NCBI GenBank assembly: GCA_905182995.1
Contig: CAJJDP010000020.1
Span: 251,453 to 315,452 of the forward strand
Length of the DNA: 64,000 nt
Source: Paramecium octaurelia
Taxonomy: Eukaryota > Ciliophora > Oligohymenophorea > Peniculida > Parameciidae
Direction of reading: 5' to 3'
Program-made: the position numbers and the translations under genes
Notes under the pieces: model-generated
Told to the model about the DNA's origin: nothing
Databases searched by the model: none
What the model saw: the letters and a program-made list of their open reading frames with translations, nothing else
In this document: one piece after another, positions 1 to 11,878 of the stretch
Position numbering within the stretch: the first letter of the stretch is position 1
Layout: each line of letters starts with the position of its first letter

Positions 1-1
1 A

Positions 2-1711
2 GGAATTCTAATGGTAGTTTGTTGTATCAAATCTCTATTAAGAAAAACTGAATATTACATTGATAGTTATTACAATAAAGGGAATCTTAGTAATTTTTTG
101 GATTTATTTATATTGATCCTATAGATTTATTTTGTAGCACATTATATGGCATGTATTTGGCATTTTGTTGGGCAAATGGGCATTTAAGTTGAAAAGGCAA
201 CTTGGCTTAGTGAATACGGGTTTCTCGAAGAATCCATCACTACCAAATACAATTATTCTTTTTATTGGGCCACTATGACAATGGCTACTGTGGGATATGG
301 AGATATTACTGGTAGAAATAATTATGAAATACTGGTATCTAACATTATGATGATCCTTTCAAGTTGCATATTTGCATATTCAATGAACTCAATTGGGAAT
401 ATATTAAAAAGCATAAATGATTCCAAGTTGAATTACAGGTATCAATAAACAATAAATCTTAGGAGGATGATATCATCAATTAATAATTACATGCAAAAAA
501 ACTAAGTTGATCACTAAGTCTAAGGAAAAGTGAGGAATTATATTAAATACTTAAACTAAAAAGAACAAGACTCTACTGAGGATTTTGAAAGTTCAGTTTC
601 TTATTTACCAAAAGGTTTATAAACAGAAATGAAAGAAGACATTGCATAAAAAATTATTCAAAAAATAAAGATTTTATAATAAAACTTTTCTCATTCCACT
701 TTAAATTTGTTAGTTTAGCATCTTAAGATTTAAAACTACGCTCCTGGGGAATATATATATCACTAACATGAACAATAATATTGTTTTTGTTATGTGAATT
801 AAGGAGAGGTTTAAATTAACGAAGAGCAATCGTAAACTCAAATATAAGTACTAAAGCAAAATAGTAGTTTTAATGAGTATTCATTTTTCACAGAATAAGT
901 AACTAAGAGTAATGCTTTGAGTGTAGGATTTACATAAATTGTAAAAATTGATAGACGAGCATTTCTAACTCTCCTAAAGGAAAATTAAAAAGACTTAGAA
1001 TAATTTTATAATATTAAAGACACTATGCTATTGTATTAAGATTATTCTTTACTTTAGAAAAAATGCTTTTATTGTGGATACATTAAACATGAAACTATTG
1101 ATTGTCCATTATTAACATATCAACCTAAAAAGATGAGTGTAATTCAAAAATATTGTAAATCTTCTTAATTGCAATCTAGAAAGTATATCTAAAGGCATTA
1201 TCATTATATTCCGTCAAGATAGCAGTACTAAGAAATTAAAAATACAATTTCACATGCACGAGAGTATTATTTTTCAGATTTATTAATGAATGACTCTCAA
1301 CAATTTAATAAAATACAATTATTATAAAAAGATGAAGGTCCTCCAGATACGAACATGAATGAGATCATTTCACCTAGCCAAAAAAAAGAAGAAGCTGACT
1401 AAACTCCTTAAAATATATCTAAATCAAGACTTCCAAGCATTTCAGCAGATGCAAGTAATTTGAGGAGAATAAGTAAATTTTAAATTCCTTTAATTCCAAA
1501 TCCTGATGAAAAAAGACAGTCAAAAACTTAGCTTGACCTTTTTTAATTTAACTTTTCTGGATTAGAAATTGATTAAGTTTAGAATTATGAAAAATACATG
1601 ATTCAAAATAATTTAATAAACATTTTAAAAAGTTTCTAAAAGTACAAGAGAAAAACCAAAATAGCAACTAGAAAATAAAAATTGATTGAATCATTTAACA
1701 ATGAAGATTGA
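2..1711 (+). CDS. Cyclic-nucleotide-gated/EAG-type K+ channel, 3' part
   Basis: C-terminal part of a voltage- or cyclic-nucleotide-gated potassium channel; the N terminus and most voltage-sensor segments lie before the window. About 569 codons are visible in one open frame ending at TGA 1709. The selectivity filter TVGYGD is at 287-304, followed by an S6-like helix (residues VSNIMMILSSCIFAYSMNSI), a C-linker with RNYIKYL, and a cyclic-nucleotide-binding-like beta region. A C-x2-C-x4-H-x4-C motif lies at 1064-1105, then a long polar Q/S/K-rich tail. Many TAA/TAG codons are in frame. No intron was needed. Ciliates carry very large families of such channels acting in membrane excitability and ciliary control. 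Family assignment is firm; ligand and gating are not predictable from this. Confidence 0.9.
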
Positions 1712-1763
1712 GTTTTTTATATTATTTAATTATTATAATTAATTAGTTGAAGATTAAATTTGG

Positions 1764-4429
1764 ATGACGGAAAAAAAAGGTGAGTCTTTGTAGGATTAAA
1801 TGAAAAACCTTTAGGGGGAAATCAATAAGCTTCATTCTGAAATTGATTCAAAGAAACGAGAAATTACAAAATTGAAAAATGATAATACGTTGAGATTAGA
1901 AAAAATAAACTGGATTTAAGTAGATATCTAATAGTATATAGACAGGAAAAAGTGAGGAAGATGCAAAGAGAAAAGAAAGTGTTGGAATTAAATGATTAAA
2001 CATTAAGCGTAGGACATGCTACTTCTAAGCATTCGACTACCACAAAGGAAGTTTAGCAATAAAACGATGTTTAAAAACCCCCTTAGCAAGAAATATAATT
2101 AGAGAAAATGCAGATGCTAGAATTTTTTAATTAGTATTTGGATCAAACAAATAAACAAATGGTTAAATTTTAAGGAAATAGGAATCGAAAAAACGGAGAG
2201 AAGGATGAGTATATCAATCCATATCCTACCATCAATATCAAATATACAATTGAAGGTATAGAATAAGGTGAAAGTTCATCATTTCGTTTGGATTAATAAA
2301 CAACATTTTAAAATTTAAAGGAATTGGCCTTTTACTATTGGAATTTGGCTCCATATTTAAGAAAACTTGATGAAAAGGATAATGAAATTATGGATGACTT
2401 AGAGTTAACTGATGAGAGTCATGCAAGGATTGAATTAAAAGAGAAGGTTATTGATTTTTTTACAAATAGAGGAATTTCTAATATTTCTTAGATTACTTTA
2501 TTGTTATAAAAGAAAAAGACAGTGAGACCAGCCTTGAATAGTTTATAAATAGATAGTATCAGAATTAATGGGGGAAACAAGGCAGCTACTTATTAAGGAT
2601 CATTTGCTGTTCATAAAAATAGAATTAAAGCTATTGATACATATAATCTATTTTTTGAAAAGTTCCCAGGTTTAAAATATTATATTAGTGAATTGTAAAT
2701 TTAAAAAGAATTTTAAGAATAGTAAAAAGAATTAGAAAAAGGCAATCTTGAAAAACCAGAAGAAAAGAAGTTTGATTTAGATGACATGAATTGCCTTATA
2801 TTAAGTTCTATTGTCGTCATTCTTGTGTTAGCTCTACTTAGCTACACAGCTTATTTGAGTCCTAAATTTGTAAATTTAAATTTCACCTTTATTAATAATT
2901 TAATTGGAATCACTACGAATGGAGAATATAACAAAATAACTTCAATTCCTGAATTTTACTATTATATGGAAAACTTTTTGGGAGCAACAATGTATAATTC
3001 TGATAAAGGAGATAATCCATTTCGTTCTAATTATGAGATTATAGGAGGAATCTAGCTGAGAACTTTAAGAAGTGATTTATATGAATGTGAAAAATTTGTT
3101 AATGAATTACAAAGATTTAGTTGCTTTGATGTTGTTTATGATTCATCAAAAGCAAATAAATCCTAATTCTTAAATTATACATATCAAACAGCAGAGGAAT
3201 TAGGAATTATGTATTTCCCAAAAGGAAACTTAACAACATATACGGATGGTGGTTATGTGGTGGAATTTAATAGGGACATGACCACGGAAGCCTTCTTAGA
3301 GAAGATAAATGGTTTAAGAAAAGAACAGTTTTTAGATGCAGCAACTGCTGCTATCTTTCTCCATTTTGTAATCTACAACCCTAGTATCAATTTATGGATC
3401 TAAGCCAACTTTTTATTAGAAAGAAATGCGTAAAATAAATTAACACCTTATCGAGCAGAATTAACAGGATTTATTCCAAATGTTTATTATGGGGAGGATG
3501 GTCAACGTTTATTTTAGATTGATATAACAAAATTGATCATGGCTAGCATTCTGTTAGCTTTCGTTGCGTACAGATTTTATAAGATTAAATTTAATACAGG
3601 TAAATTAGGACCTGCATTCTTATATGTAACTATGGAAATAGGATTTTTTAATTGTGGAGTTGGAATTTTAACTATTATTTCTGTTGCAATGTCATTGTAA
3701 TAATCACTGTAAGGTAGAGATCCTTAAGAATTGGTTAATTCAGAAGATTTTGTGGTAAAAATTTTAGATAACTTTAATAGCATTTGGAACTAGAGGCAGA
3801 TTTATATAAAAAGGCAGAATTGTTTTTAACAATCAGTATAATGTTCTTGTTTTTAAGATTATCTTATGTTTTGAAATTAAATGATAGAATAGCCATCATC
3901 TTTTTAACCTATAGTAAGAGTTTCAAAGAATTGCTACCTTTTTTGGCTATTGAATTTCCTTTGTTTTTGGGATTTGTTATGGTCTTTTAAATAATTTATG
4001 GGAATGTATTTCCTTAATATTCATCATTTACCTTAGCAATTGCCAGTTAATTAACTATGGTATATATATAATATCTATATATTTTAGATATAAGGGTAAT
4101 TAAATATCACATAATTTGTAAACTATTCACCAGTAGTTTCAATGATTGTGATTCTATTTTACTATTTCTTTATGTTATTCTTCATTATTTCATTGTTTTA
4201 AGCAATATTGATTGAATGTTTTAGGATTGTTATAATGAAAAATGGATATCCATAGGATAAAGACTAAGGATTGTCAATTGGAGACTTATTTAAATGGATG
4301 TTTTCTTGGACCCAGCTATTTATTAGTAAAAAGAATACTACAGAAGAAAAATAAAAAGCTTAGTAGTAAATCAAACCTCCTGCAGACTAAGAAGAAAAGT
4401 AGGGAATAAATTCTGCAACAGAAAATTGA
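1764..4429 (+). CDS. Polycystin (PKD2)-like cation channel
   Basis: 861-residue membrane protein of the polycystin/TRP cation channel class. A hydrophilic, coiled-coil-rich N terminus of about 330 residues precedes the first membrane segment (LILSSIVVILVLALL, from 2791). A large extracytosolic domain follows, with the polycystin-type order of W/Y-rich motifs and paired Cys (ECEKFV..., FSCFDVVY), then five further hydrophobic segments and a short Q/K-rich tail. Three introns restore the frame: 1920-1945, 3755-3780 and 4060-4087 (28 nt, GTATAT...TTTTAG, just before the last hydrophobic segment). Total exon length is a multiple of three. The start ATG is the first in frame, 52 nt after the preceding stop. 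Polycystins conduct Ca2+ or Na+ and are often ciliary; location here is inference. It lies next to a K+ channel on the same strand, but no co-regulation is implied. Confidence 0.85.
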
Positions 4430-4452
4430 ATTAATTTACGCTAAAATATTAA

Positions 4453-5433
4453 TCATCTTTTTTATTAATTTTTATTTCCTTAAAGAATTCCATGAATTAA
4501 ATTTCTAGGCCAATTATGATTTCTCTATCTCATAGGCTCTTATGTTTATGGTTGTGGCAGTTATAGTTATTAAATTTCTGGGATTGGAGATGGGGAAGAA
4601 AGCTAAATTTCTTCTTGAGGCTATTTACTTAAATGATCTGAAAGAGAATCAATTTATAATTCGCATTCTAGTATATTAGATTTTGATTCATTGGATATAG
4701 AATCTTATCTAACTATGATTTATTAAGGAACAATTTAAATTAGATCTTCTTCAGAGTATTTCTTTTTGTGTTTTTTCTTTTTTTCTTTTTTTTATTTTTT
4801 CTCTTTTTTTGATTTTTTTTTTTCATGCTTAATTTTCTTTTTTTCTGACACTTCATCAATCAAATGATTACTATCCTTCCTTAATAATTTTTCTAGTTCT
4901 TTTTACCATTAATTTTCTTGCTTTGGATAGTGCATAACAGTCTCAAAGTCAAAATAATCACATTTTATTATCAACTCTTCTAAATACTATTTGTAATGTC
5001 TGTAGATATCGAGGATTGCTTCATTAGTAAATATTAAATCTCCTTCATAATCAAAGCTTTAAAAAATCAATGCTTCCTTCTAGCAATCTAATTCTTCAGG
5101 TAAGCACTCGGAAACTGAGCTTATTCCAAGCCCTCCATAATCTATAGGAATATTATCCTTAAAGATTTATGCTTTTTATTCTGTAATTCTAGCAGTATAT
5201 TCTTTTTGCAATTTACTTAAATTGAGATCAGTTAATTTATTCAGCTTTTGGATATATAATTTTAAAGTGGCATCATTAAATCCATAATTAAAGTAATCTG
5301 TTATATCAATCCCTTTGGTCAACCATTTTTTTGAATTTGCATTCAGAAATTCCTCCTTTAACACATGTGGGGTTTATAATTTATAAAGTGGTGCAGATTA
5401 TCTCACTCTCAATAGCTTCTCTCTAATGTTCAT
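4453..5433 (-). CDS. FIP1: Fip1-like polyadenylation factor
   Basis: 326-residue protein, one open frame without introns. The hallmark is the Fip1 core at about 5270-5310: residues GIDITDYFNYGFNDAT match the DYFNYGF signature of Fip1, the subunit that links poly(A) polymerase to the cleavage and polyadenylation factor in the nucleus. After the core comes an unrelated acidic section, then a very lysine-rich run (AAA codons near 4750-4840) and a Q/P/S-rich tail ending QRNHNWPRNLIHG. The ATG at 5433 gives an N terminus of about 40 residues before the core. Length is in the range of fungal Fip1. It is convergent with the polycystin gene (23 bp between the stops). The core match is strong; the rest is low complexity and carries no family signal. 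Confidence 0.82.
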
Positions 5434-5496
5434 TATTTTTGAATTATATATAAAATTAATATTATATTTTTATACAACAATTTTATCAATTTTCAG

Positions 5497-6141
5497 ATGT
5501 ATCAATATGAACACAGATTTATTAAATACAATCGATATTCTCCATTACTTGAACTTAATCATAATATTAAATATCAATAATGCTAATTATATGTAAACAA
5601 CAATTTTCCATTGCTATTCATGAAAATGTAAATAACTTAATCATGGGTGCAATAAGGATTCAATAAGGATGCAATAAAAATACAAGCCTATTAAGTTAAT
5701 TATTCTATTTGTTACCAAATTTACTTACATGCAAACCTTTCAAATTCTTTTTCATAAACTTTTATCATCTTAAACTAGATCAAATCTTAAATGCATTTGG
5801 CTCCAATATTAATGTTCACATTTATCTATTTTATTAAACTTAAATAAGGTTTCACTAATGATAAAAAAAGCTTTATTGATAAATTCAGCAATAAATTTTT
5901 TATACTCAACTTTTATTTTGATTAAATTAAAAATTATGAAGATTCTAAATTTAATACTTTGATAGATATGTCGATACTAAACTAGAATTTATTCTTTGTT
6001 ATCAAATTAGTTTTATAATAACCAGATATATTTTGGATATTACATAATAATATATTTTAATAGCGTTTAGAATTATTAAATGATAATGCTTAAAAGGTTT
6101 TAATCATTCATAATTTATTCATTTATTATATACAAATTTGA
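5497..6141 (+). CDS. Hypothetical protein, uncertain ORF
   Basis: An open frame of 214 codons (TAA/TAG = Gln) starts at ATG 5497 and stops at TGA 6139, filling the gap between two minus-strand genes. Its product is hydrophobic and asparagine-rich with many Phe/Ile/Leu; no motif was recognised. Its last 23 nt overlap the 3' end of the opposing methyltransferase gene. With TGA as the only stop, AT-rich spacers can hold long open frames by chance, so this is only a candidate. The stretch also carries a short imperfect direct repeat (CAATAAGGATTCAATAAGGATG, about 5649-5670). Confidence 0.3.
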
Positions 6142-6869
6142 GGATAAGTTAAATTTCGTTGTATTTTTGTTGCTTTTTTAATATATAACCTTCAAATCCT
6201 TTAGCTTTAAAGAATGCAATTATTTCATTAATAGGATTATCCTGTATTACAAAGAGATAACTAAGTGTTATTATATTCACTATACATAATTCCATTAGCA
6301 TTCATCAATTTGGTTACTTTCTCTAGAATTTTCCAGGTAACTTCCATACCATCCTTTCCTCCTGAATATGAACAATCAATTAAATTGACTTTGGCAACTT
6401 CTTCAATTAGATCTTGACCTCTCAAATTATTGGCATAAGCTTTTGCGAATAGTTACTATTTTTCTTTAAAGTATTTCTTGCATCTTTCAACTTCCTCATC
6501 TTCAGTTGGAACATAAGGAGGGTTGAATATAAAGACATCTATTCCAAATTTGTCTAAGCCCAATCCTTCAAATCCATCTGAATTTATACAATCAAAGTAT
6601 ATCTAATTTTCTTGCATAATTCGCGATGAAGCTATACAAGCATCATAATTGATATCAATGCCAATGCACATTAAAGCTCTGTTATTTTATTCTTACAAGA
6701 GTTTGCTTACATTGCCAATCAAGATTCCTGATCCACACCCCATTTCTACAACGATTGCATTTTAAGGAAAGTTTTGGATGTCTTCCTTTAAAGCATCCAA
6801 AAATAAGTATGAATCATCATTTGGAACATATACATTTTTGTATTCTGTTTTATTTAAAGTGATTTTCAT
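6119..6869 (-). CDS. MTQ2: Release-factor glutamine methyltransferase (Mtq2/HEMK2)
   Basis: 241-residue S-adenosylmethionine-dependent methyltransferase. Motif I reads VVEMGCGSG and the catalytic NPPY motif is followed by VPT, as in eukaryotic HEMK2/Mtq2, which together with Trm112 methylates the GGQ glutamine of release factor eRF1. Other conserved blocks are the acidic GIDIN loop and a C-terminal KKQQ segment. One 25-nt intron (6261-6285, GTATAG...TTAG) is required; removing it joins the GII and YLFVIQDN segments in frame, as in the family. The ATG at 6869 starts MKITLNK directly before the motif I domain; full length matches the small HEMK2 type (about 210-240 aa). In ciliates eRF1 decodes only UGA, so this enzyme acts on a code-altered release factor. 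Substrate is inferred from family. Confidence 0.88.
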
Positions 6870-6901
6870 TATTTTAATATTATGTAATTAATATACGTGA
6901 A

Positions 6902-7356
6902 TCATTATTTCTTTCCTTAGCCCTTTTTTGGTTATTATTTCTTAGTTTCTTTAGCTTGCTCTTTTGGTTTTTCCTCTTTTGGTTATTATTATTTTTTATC
7001 TTTCTTCTCTTCTTTAACTTCTACTTCTGCATCATCCTTTAATTTCTTGATTCTCAACATACCTTATTTAGCAGACAATCCAGCAGGAGTACTAGAAAAT
7101 TAATAGAGCTATTACTTCACTTCCCAAGCTCCACCAGCTATTTATAATCCAGTTTGTGTGCATCTCCAAATACCAATTGCTTATCTCTTCAATGAATGCT
7201 AGAAAATAAATATTATCGTCATACTGCTCCAGTAAAGGTATTAAAATATCTTTAATGCTATGAAATTTCAAATTTCTTAATAATCTTTCTTAATGATGCA
7301 CCATATCTTGTGCCATACTTTCCTGTGATTCCTACCTTCTTTGTCTTCTTTGTCAT
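6902..7356 (-). CDS. RPL37A: 60S ribosomal protein eL43 (L37a), zinc-site residues lost
   Basis: 142-residue homolog of eL43/L37a, a small large-subunit protein built round a Cys4 zinc ribbon. The N terminus ([19 protein letters not shown]) and GIWRC...GGAW are unmistakable. However, where the family has C-x2-C after ISQH this protein has RYFNTFTGA, and of the second pair only one Cys (in GIWRC) remains. The C terminus is extended by about 45 residues, rich in K, E and Q. One 26-nt intron (7199-7224, GTATGA...CTAG) is needed; no alternative splice in any frame restores the cysteines, because no TGT/TGC codons are present there. It lies 32 bp upstream of the Mtq2 start on the same strand. It may be a diverged paralog, a degenerate copy, or a real lineage-specific loss of zinc binding. 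Confidence 0.8.
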
Positions 7357-7523
7357 TTCAAATAAAAAATAAAATCTTTAATTTATTTACTCTTAATCAA
7401 TATATAAAAATATCTAGAATTATTTCTTGGATCTGCATTCTGATTTATGTATCTGGGAAAGGAGATAAAACTATTTTAGATATGATTTTAATTAATATTA
7501 ATTTAGGGCGTGATACATAATTC

Positions 7524-9404
7524 TCAAAAATTAAATTTATTTGAAATTGTTGCATTTGAAATCTAGGACATATTATTTTGATTTTGTTAATATGTAACAC
7601 TTTAATTACGAAAACTTCTCTACTAAACTAATATCAATTATTACATCCTCTTGTAATGGTATTGGAGATGTATACTTCGTAAAAGTTTGACTTTTTAAGG
7701 ATGTTATTCCAGGCATTTGTGCAGGTGCTTACACTTTCGTTTCATTCAAACATTTATTCAAGTATTATATCATTTAGTTATTCGATTCAAGTAGTTTTTA
7801 ACTCTCAGCTAATTTGTTTTTCAAATCAAGGTTCATGTTCTCTTGATCTTTCAATCGAATTTCTAAAGAGTCCTTCTCTCTTCTTACTAATTCTATTAAA
7901 AAACTTTACATTCATTAAGTTATTTATGATTTTAATCATTTGCATCTTATAACTATTGTACAGTTTACTCTTATTAAAGAAAAACCGTATTCTTTAACTT
8001 TATTTTATCTTTTTATTTACTAAGCTCATTCTCCAGCTTTTCTATAATTTGATTTCCTTTATTCACTTCTTCACTCATGACACTGATTCTGGATTCAAGT
8101 TTTTCTATTTATTTTTTTTAGTTTGCTACTTATTCTTCAAGAATAGACTTAGAAGATTAATGAATATTTTACATTCTATTTTTTCTCATTATCTACTAAT
8201 TGTTATTTATTATTCAAATATTCTTCCTTGTCATGTATCAACTTTTCAAATCCTTCCTTTTAAATTCTTAATTCAATCAACTATCTTTCTTAAGTAAACT
8301 TTAAAGTGTCCAATTCTTTATTTTATAATCTAAATTCTTAATTCTCCTTTTAAAATTATTAATTTTCCTATTAAAGTATTGTTAATTTGTTTTTGAGTTC
8401 TCTTTCCTATTGAATTAGTTATGACTTTTAATCAGAGATCTCTTAATTAATCTATTAGAGTTGTGTGTACTTATTCTATAATTCATATACTATCTTATCG
8501 TATTTCTCTATAATGAATTGCTTTTCATTTTCACTTTCTCTTTTAAAATTAGTTTCTTTGCTCAAGGATTACTCTCTAAAATCATTGAATTTCTTCTATT
8601 CATCTAATAATAATTATTGTATTGCTGTATCTTTATCTTCTGTGAATTTCCTAATTTCAGACTTTAAATTTTCGAGTTCCCAATGTTTCTCTTCCAATAA
8701 CTCAGTTAACTTTTTATTTCTTTTTTATTGTTCTTCATTCTCTTGTCTTTCTACGGCCAATTTATTTGCTAAAAATGCCTTTATTAAGTCATCTGTTGCA
8801 CTGCGTAATCTCAAGGACAAATGGGTCAATTTTTTAAACTCATTATTTTCAATGACTGCAAGGGTTGATTCTCCATTCTTTGTCTCCAAACAAACATAAA
8901 AACTAAATAATCTCACATTTTATACTTCACTTTTTCATCTCTTTAACTATTTATACATAATTATAACAAATCTGCAAGTTTCATTGGAAAAGTGGCAAAA
9001 TCAACATGCAAACTTTATTCATTTTTTAACGCCAAAAACTCACCTTCTGTCAAATCAAGGATCTACAAAAACTATAAATTGCTATCATCTGTCAACTCAA
9101 TCCTTAGGGTTTAACCATGAGCTTATTAACTCTATTGCATAATCATTTTCAAAGTCAATTATGTATTCCAATCATCTGTAACCTATTTCACTTTTACAGG
9201 AATTTACAAGGTGAAAAGCTCTTTTGAGACAGTTGTGACTGGAGCATTAACAAAGCTGACATTGACAGATTAAGGTCTATTGCTCATTTAATCGTATTTC
9301 AATTTTTAAGAGGATTGAAAATCATTCATATTTGTCGTCGATTTGGCTGGAGTTTATTAAATACCAAATTCAATTCTTTTGAAATTCCCCCTATAGTCTT
9401 ACAT
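7524..9404 (-). CDS. SAS6: Centriole/basal-body cartwheel protein SAS-6
   Basis: 594-residue SAS-6, the protein whose nine-fold oligomers form the cartwheel of centrioles and basal bodies. The N-terminal head is clear: KELFTLQIPVKVKQVTDDWN, then ELTDDSN, FLQILDLTEGEF, HVDFATFP, and after an intron NEFKKLTHLSLRLRSATDD. A long glutamine- and leucine-rich coiled coil follows, with the conserved end NQMIQYLNKCLNE and a short disordered tail. Four introns: 8903-8925, 8148-8172, 7887-7909 and 7620-7644 (23-25 nt); without them each exon meets a TGA. The chosen ATG (9404) gives about 40 extra residues before the head; a later ATG (about residue 37) is possible. An essential gene for the thousands of basal bodies of a ciliate. 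It was visible under the standard code only as short fragments. Confidence 0.93.
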
Positions 9405-9454
9405 TATTATATTTTAAATTTTAACTGTTAATTAAAGGAAAAATTTTGTATAAA

Positions 9455-10411
9455 TCAATAACAAAATACACTAATCATGGCCTTCGTATTATGGATAGAT
9501 CTACTTTTGAGTTCGAATTTAATTTATTTCTACAAAAATTCTTTTTATTTTTGATAAGGAGATTCTTATTGCACCGATCTATAAGTAGAATTGACAGCAC
9601 CTTTTGCGATTAACAATTCACTCAAGCAAGATTGTAATTTGATAGTTTGTTTTCTGCTTTTAACAGAATTAATGAATGGAATTGAGCTTAATTTTATTTT
9701 TCTGGATTTCGAATCATTCTTGAAGCAAGAAAACTTTTATTATTGCCATTCATAAGAACTACATTTAAGAGAACTATGAAGCGATAACTTTTAACTAACT
9801 TTAAGAGTTTTATAATTTTAAATCGTCTTACATGTCGGAGGTCTTTCCATTGTATCATGTTCTTAAGAATTTATAATATAAATACCAACAACACATTCAT
9901 CTTGAATAACTTTATTTCTTGATGTTAGACATTGAGGAGAGTTTCTTTGACTCTTTTTTAATAATTGTGTAAAGCTTGAAAGAGCGAATTCCTTCCCATT
10001 TATTCTTCTATGCATTTCAATAACAGTAGGGAGATGATCAATTTATTTTTATTGGATATTGCCAAACAAAGAACCATAACATGATTTTCTTCTAGGAATG
10101 GCGTTTTTTGTTTAAGATGATATTTTTTGGACAGCCTTTCTAAATGGAATTAATAAGGAATTTTTGTTTGGCTAATTGTATTGATTTTCATTATTTGATA
10201 TTTAAAGTTCTGAAAAGGAGGGTGGTGTCGATTTAGACCTATAGTGCTATTTGGTTGCTGATTTCTAATTGGTTTTAGGTATTTAATCTGTTGGATCCTA
10301 ACAAATATCTAATACTTTCATAGGGATTCTTTTGCCATTGAACATAAAAGGAGGATATTTTTCTAGTTTCTTTATGATCACACTATTACATATAAAACTG
10401 CTTTTATTCAT
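9455..10411 (-). CDS. Hypothetical protein, Ser/Gln/Lys-rich
   Basis: 318 codons in one uninterrupted frame, MNKSSFICNSV... to FCY-TGA. It is polar, with many S, K and Q, and a more structured central part around VIEMHRRINGKEFALSSF and DECVVGIYIINSQEHD. No signal peptide, membrane segment or known domain was recognised. It lies 50 bp upstream of SAS-6 on the same strand. Plus-strand frames here also look partly open but contain frequent TGA and unnatural Phe-rich composition, so the minus-strand reading is preferred. The ORF length is unlikely by chance and codon use (many TAA/TAG for Gln) fits its neighbours. Function unknown. Confidence 0.7.
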
Positions 10412-10618
10412 TCTTTTATTAATTTTGTGAAAATAAACAGATATCACTATACTTATATTAATTTAAATTCGTTTGATTGCGATTAATTCAGAGTATTAAT
10501 ATTGTTGTATTTTTGAATTTAATGGATATCATAACTTTGTTGAGAATTATAAAGAGAATAAAACTGTTTGAAATTAGAAAAAGTAAGAATATTAAATTAT
10601 TAAATTTCATAGGAATAT

Positions 10619-10801
10619 TCATCTCTCGTTGCTGATTGATGTAAAAACGATAAAAATGATAGAAAGAGTGCCATAATTCAGATCAACCTAATAGTATCCC
10701 ACTTAAACAAATATGGATAACAAAGTGACTGCCCCTGGTAGAACCCACATTTGTATGGTTTTCTAGGCTTAAATCTCATTCTAAGCTATGTAGGCAATCA
10801 T
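10619..10801 (-). CDS. Possible 60-residue membrane peptide
   Basis: A 60-codon open frame starts 26 bp after the end of the multi-pass membrane protein gene on the same strand. The product has a hydrophilic start (MIAYIAQNEIQAQKTIQMW) and two hydrophobic stretches (VLPGAVTLLSIFV and GTLSIIFIVFTSIS), a layout seen in small membrane subunits. An overlapping frame (10445-10673) is also open, and chance ORFs of this size are expected here, so evidence is weak. The rest of 10412-10826 shows nothing else convincing. Confidence 0.28.
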
Positions 10802-10826
10802 TTATAAAATAGTCATGCAAGTTATT

Positions 10827-11600
10827 TCACTAAAAATAAATCAACCTATAAATTTACAGAAAATAAGCTCCAGAAAATATATTTTACACCTCTTAAGTCA
10901 TAAGATTTAGTAATATGTAAACTGGCAGACCAAAAAGACTTTGGTATAGCATCGAAGTAAAGAAGGGAAGTTATTTGTTCATCAGAAATTTGATTATGTG
11001 AGAGAATGCTAAACATACTGGTTATAGAAGGCAAACGAAAACAAATAATAGGTTTTGACCGAACAATAAGGTTGATGCGGTTTGTACTAATGAAATTAAC
11101 AAGTTTATTTGATTTCCTGCATAATAAAGAAGGTGGTTGAAAACCTAAATATAGCCTGGAGTCAATTGATGAAAAGCACATATTTCTGAAAAGGGAAAGT
11201 GAAACCTACATTAACTAATATCATACATTGCCCAAAATCCTATTAAAGACGCTATGACTTGACATCCTGCCATTGCACCTATTACTCTGATACATGATTG
11301 ATCTAGCTGAAAAAGGCGTTTGTCGAAAAATTGTATATACATCAAGGTTATGATTATATTAACGATGGATCTTTAAGTGGCAATTGTGATTGCATCAATA
11401 TTTTAAATTAAGGAGAATGCAATCATTAATTGCAATAATTAACATAAGACATATATAGCACCCAATACCTATGGAGGTAGTTTAGAAGCATCGGGTATTT
11501 ATTCTTATGTTTCATTCAAGAGGTTTGTATTATTGAGGTTGACATGGAAGCTTAAGGTTGATTAAGCCCTACTTAATTTTTCAGACAATTGGTCATCCAT
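10827..11600 (-). CDS. Multi-pass membrane protein, unknown family
   Basis: 257 codons, no intron, MDDQLSEKLSRAQ... to IYFQ-TGA. After about 45 polar residues there are at least five hydrophobic segments: VLGAIYVLCQLLQLMIAFSL, SIVNIIITLMYIQFF, VIGAMAGCQVIASLIGFWAMY, a long stretch LLISLVQTASTLLFG...VCLLQPVCLAF, and FGLPVYILLNL. Charged residues are confined to loops. The hydrophobic pattern and in-frame TAA/TAG Gln codons make this the true frame of the locus; competing antisense ORFs (10656-11075 plus strand; 10846-11181 minus strand in another frame) are shadows. No transporter signature was recognised. Confidence 0.65.
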
Positions 11601-11878
11601 TTTATAATTATTTAAATTAATTGTATAATATCAAGGGTCTTTAAAGAAGGAACTACAAAAAATAATACACATAAGCCATAAAAAACCTATATCTATAAAT
11701 ATTGATCTCAATTATTAGAATAAATAATGAATACTACTAACTAATATTAATATATGTCAAGCAACATAATAAATTGATGAAAATATCACTCAGATAACTA
11801 TTTATTTAATTTCACTCTAGACATCCATTCTTTAGAGAAAATTGGTTTATATATGTATATTAATTAATATTTAATTAA

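Noticed and set aside
8465..8899. 144-codon plus-strand ORF rich in Phe and Ser
   Set aside because: Antisense to the coiled coil of SAS-6.
10656..11075. 139-codon plus-strand ORF with many TAA/TAG Gln codons
   Set aside because: The minus strand holds a 257-codon frame with a clear multi-span membrane pattern; the plus ORF is its shadow.
10846..11181. 111-codon minus-strand ORF open even under the standard code
   Set aside because: Out of frame with the membrane protein gene, rich in S/L/F, with no reassigned Gln codons; judged a shadow.
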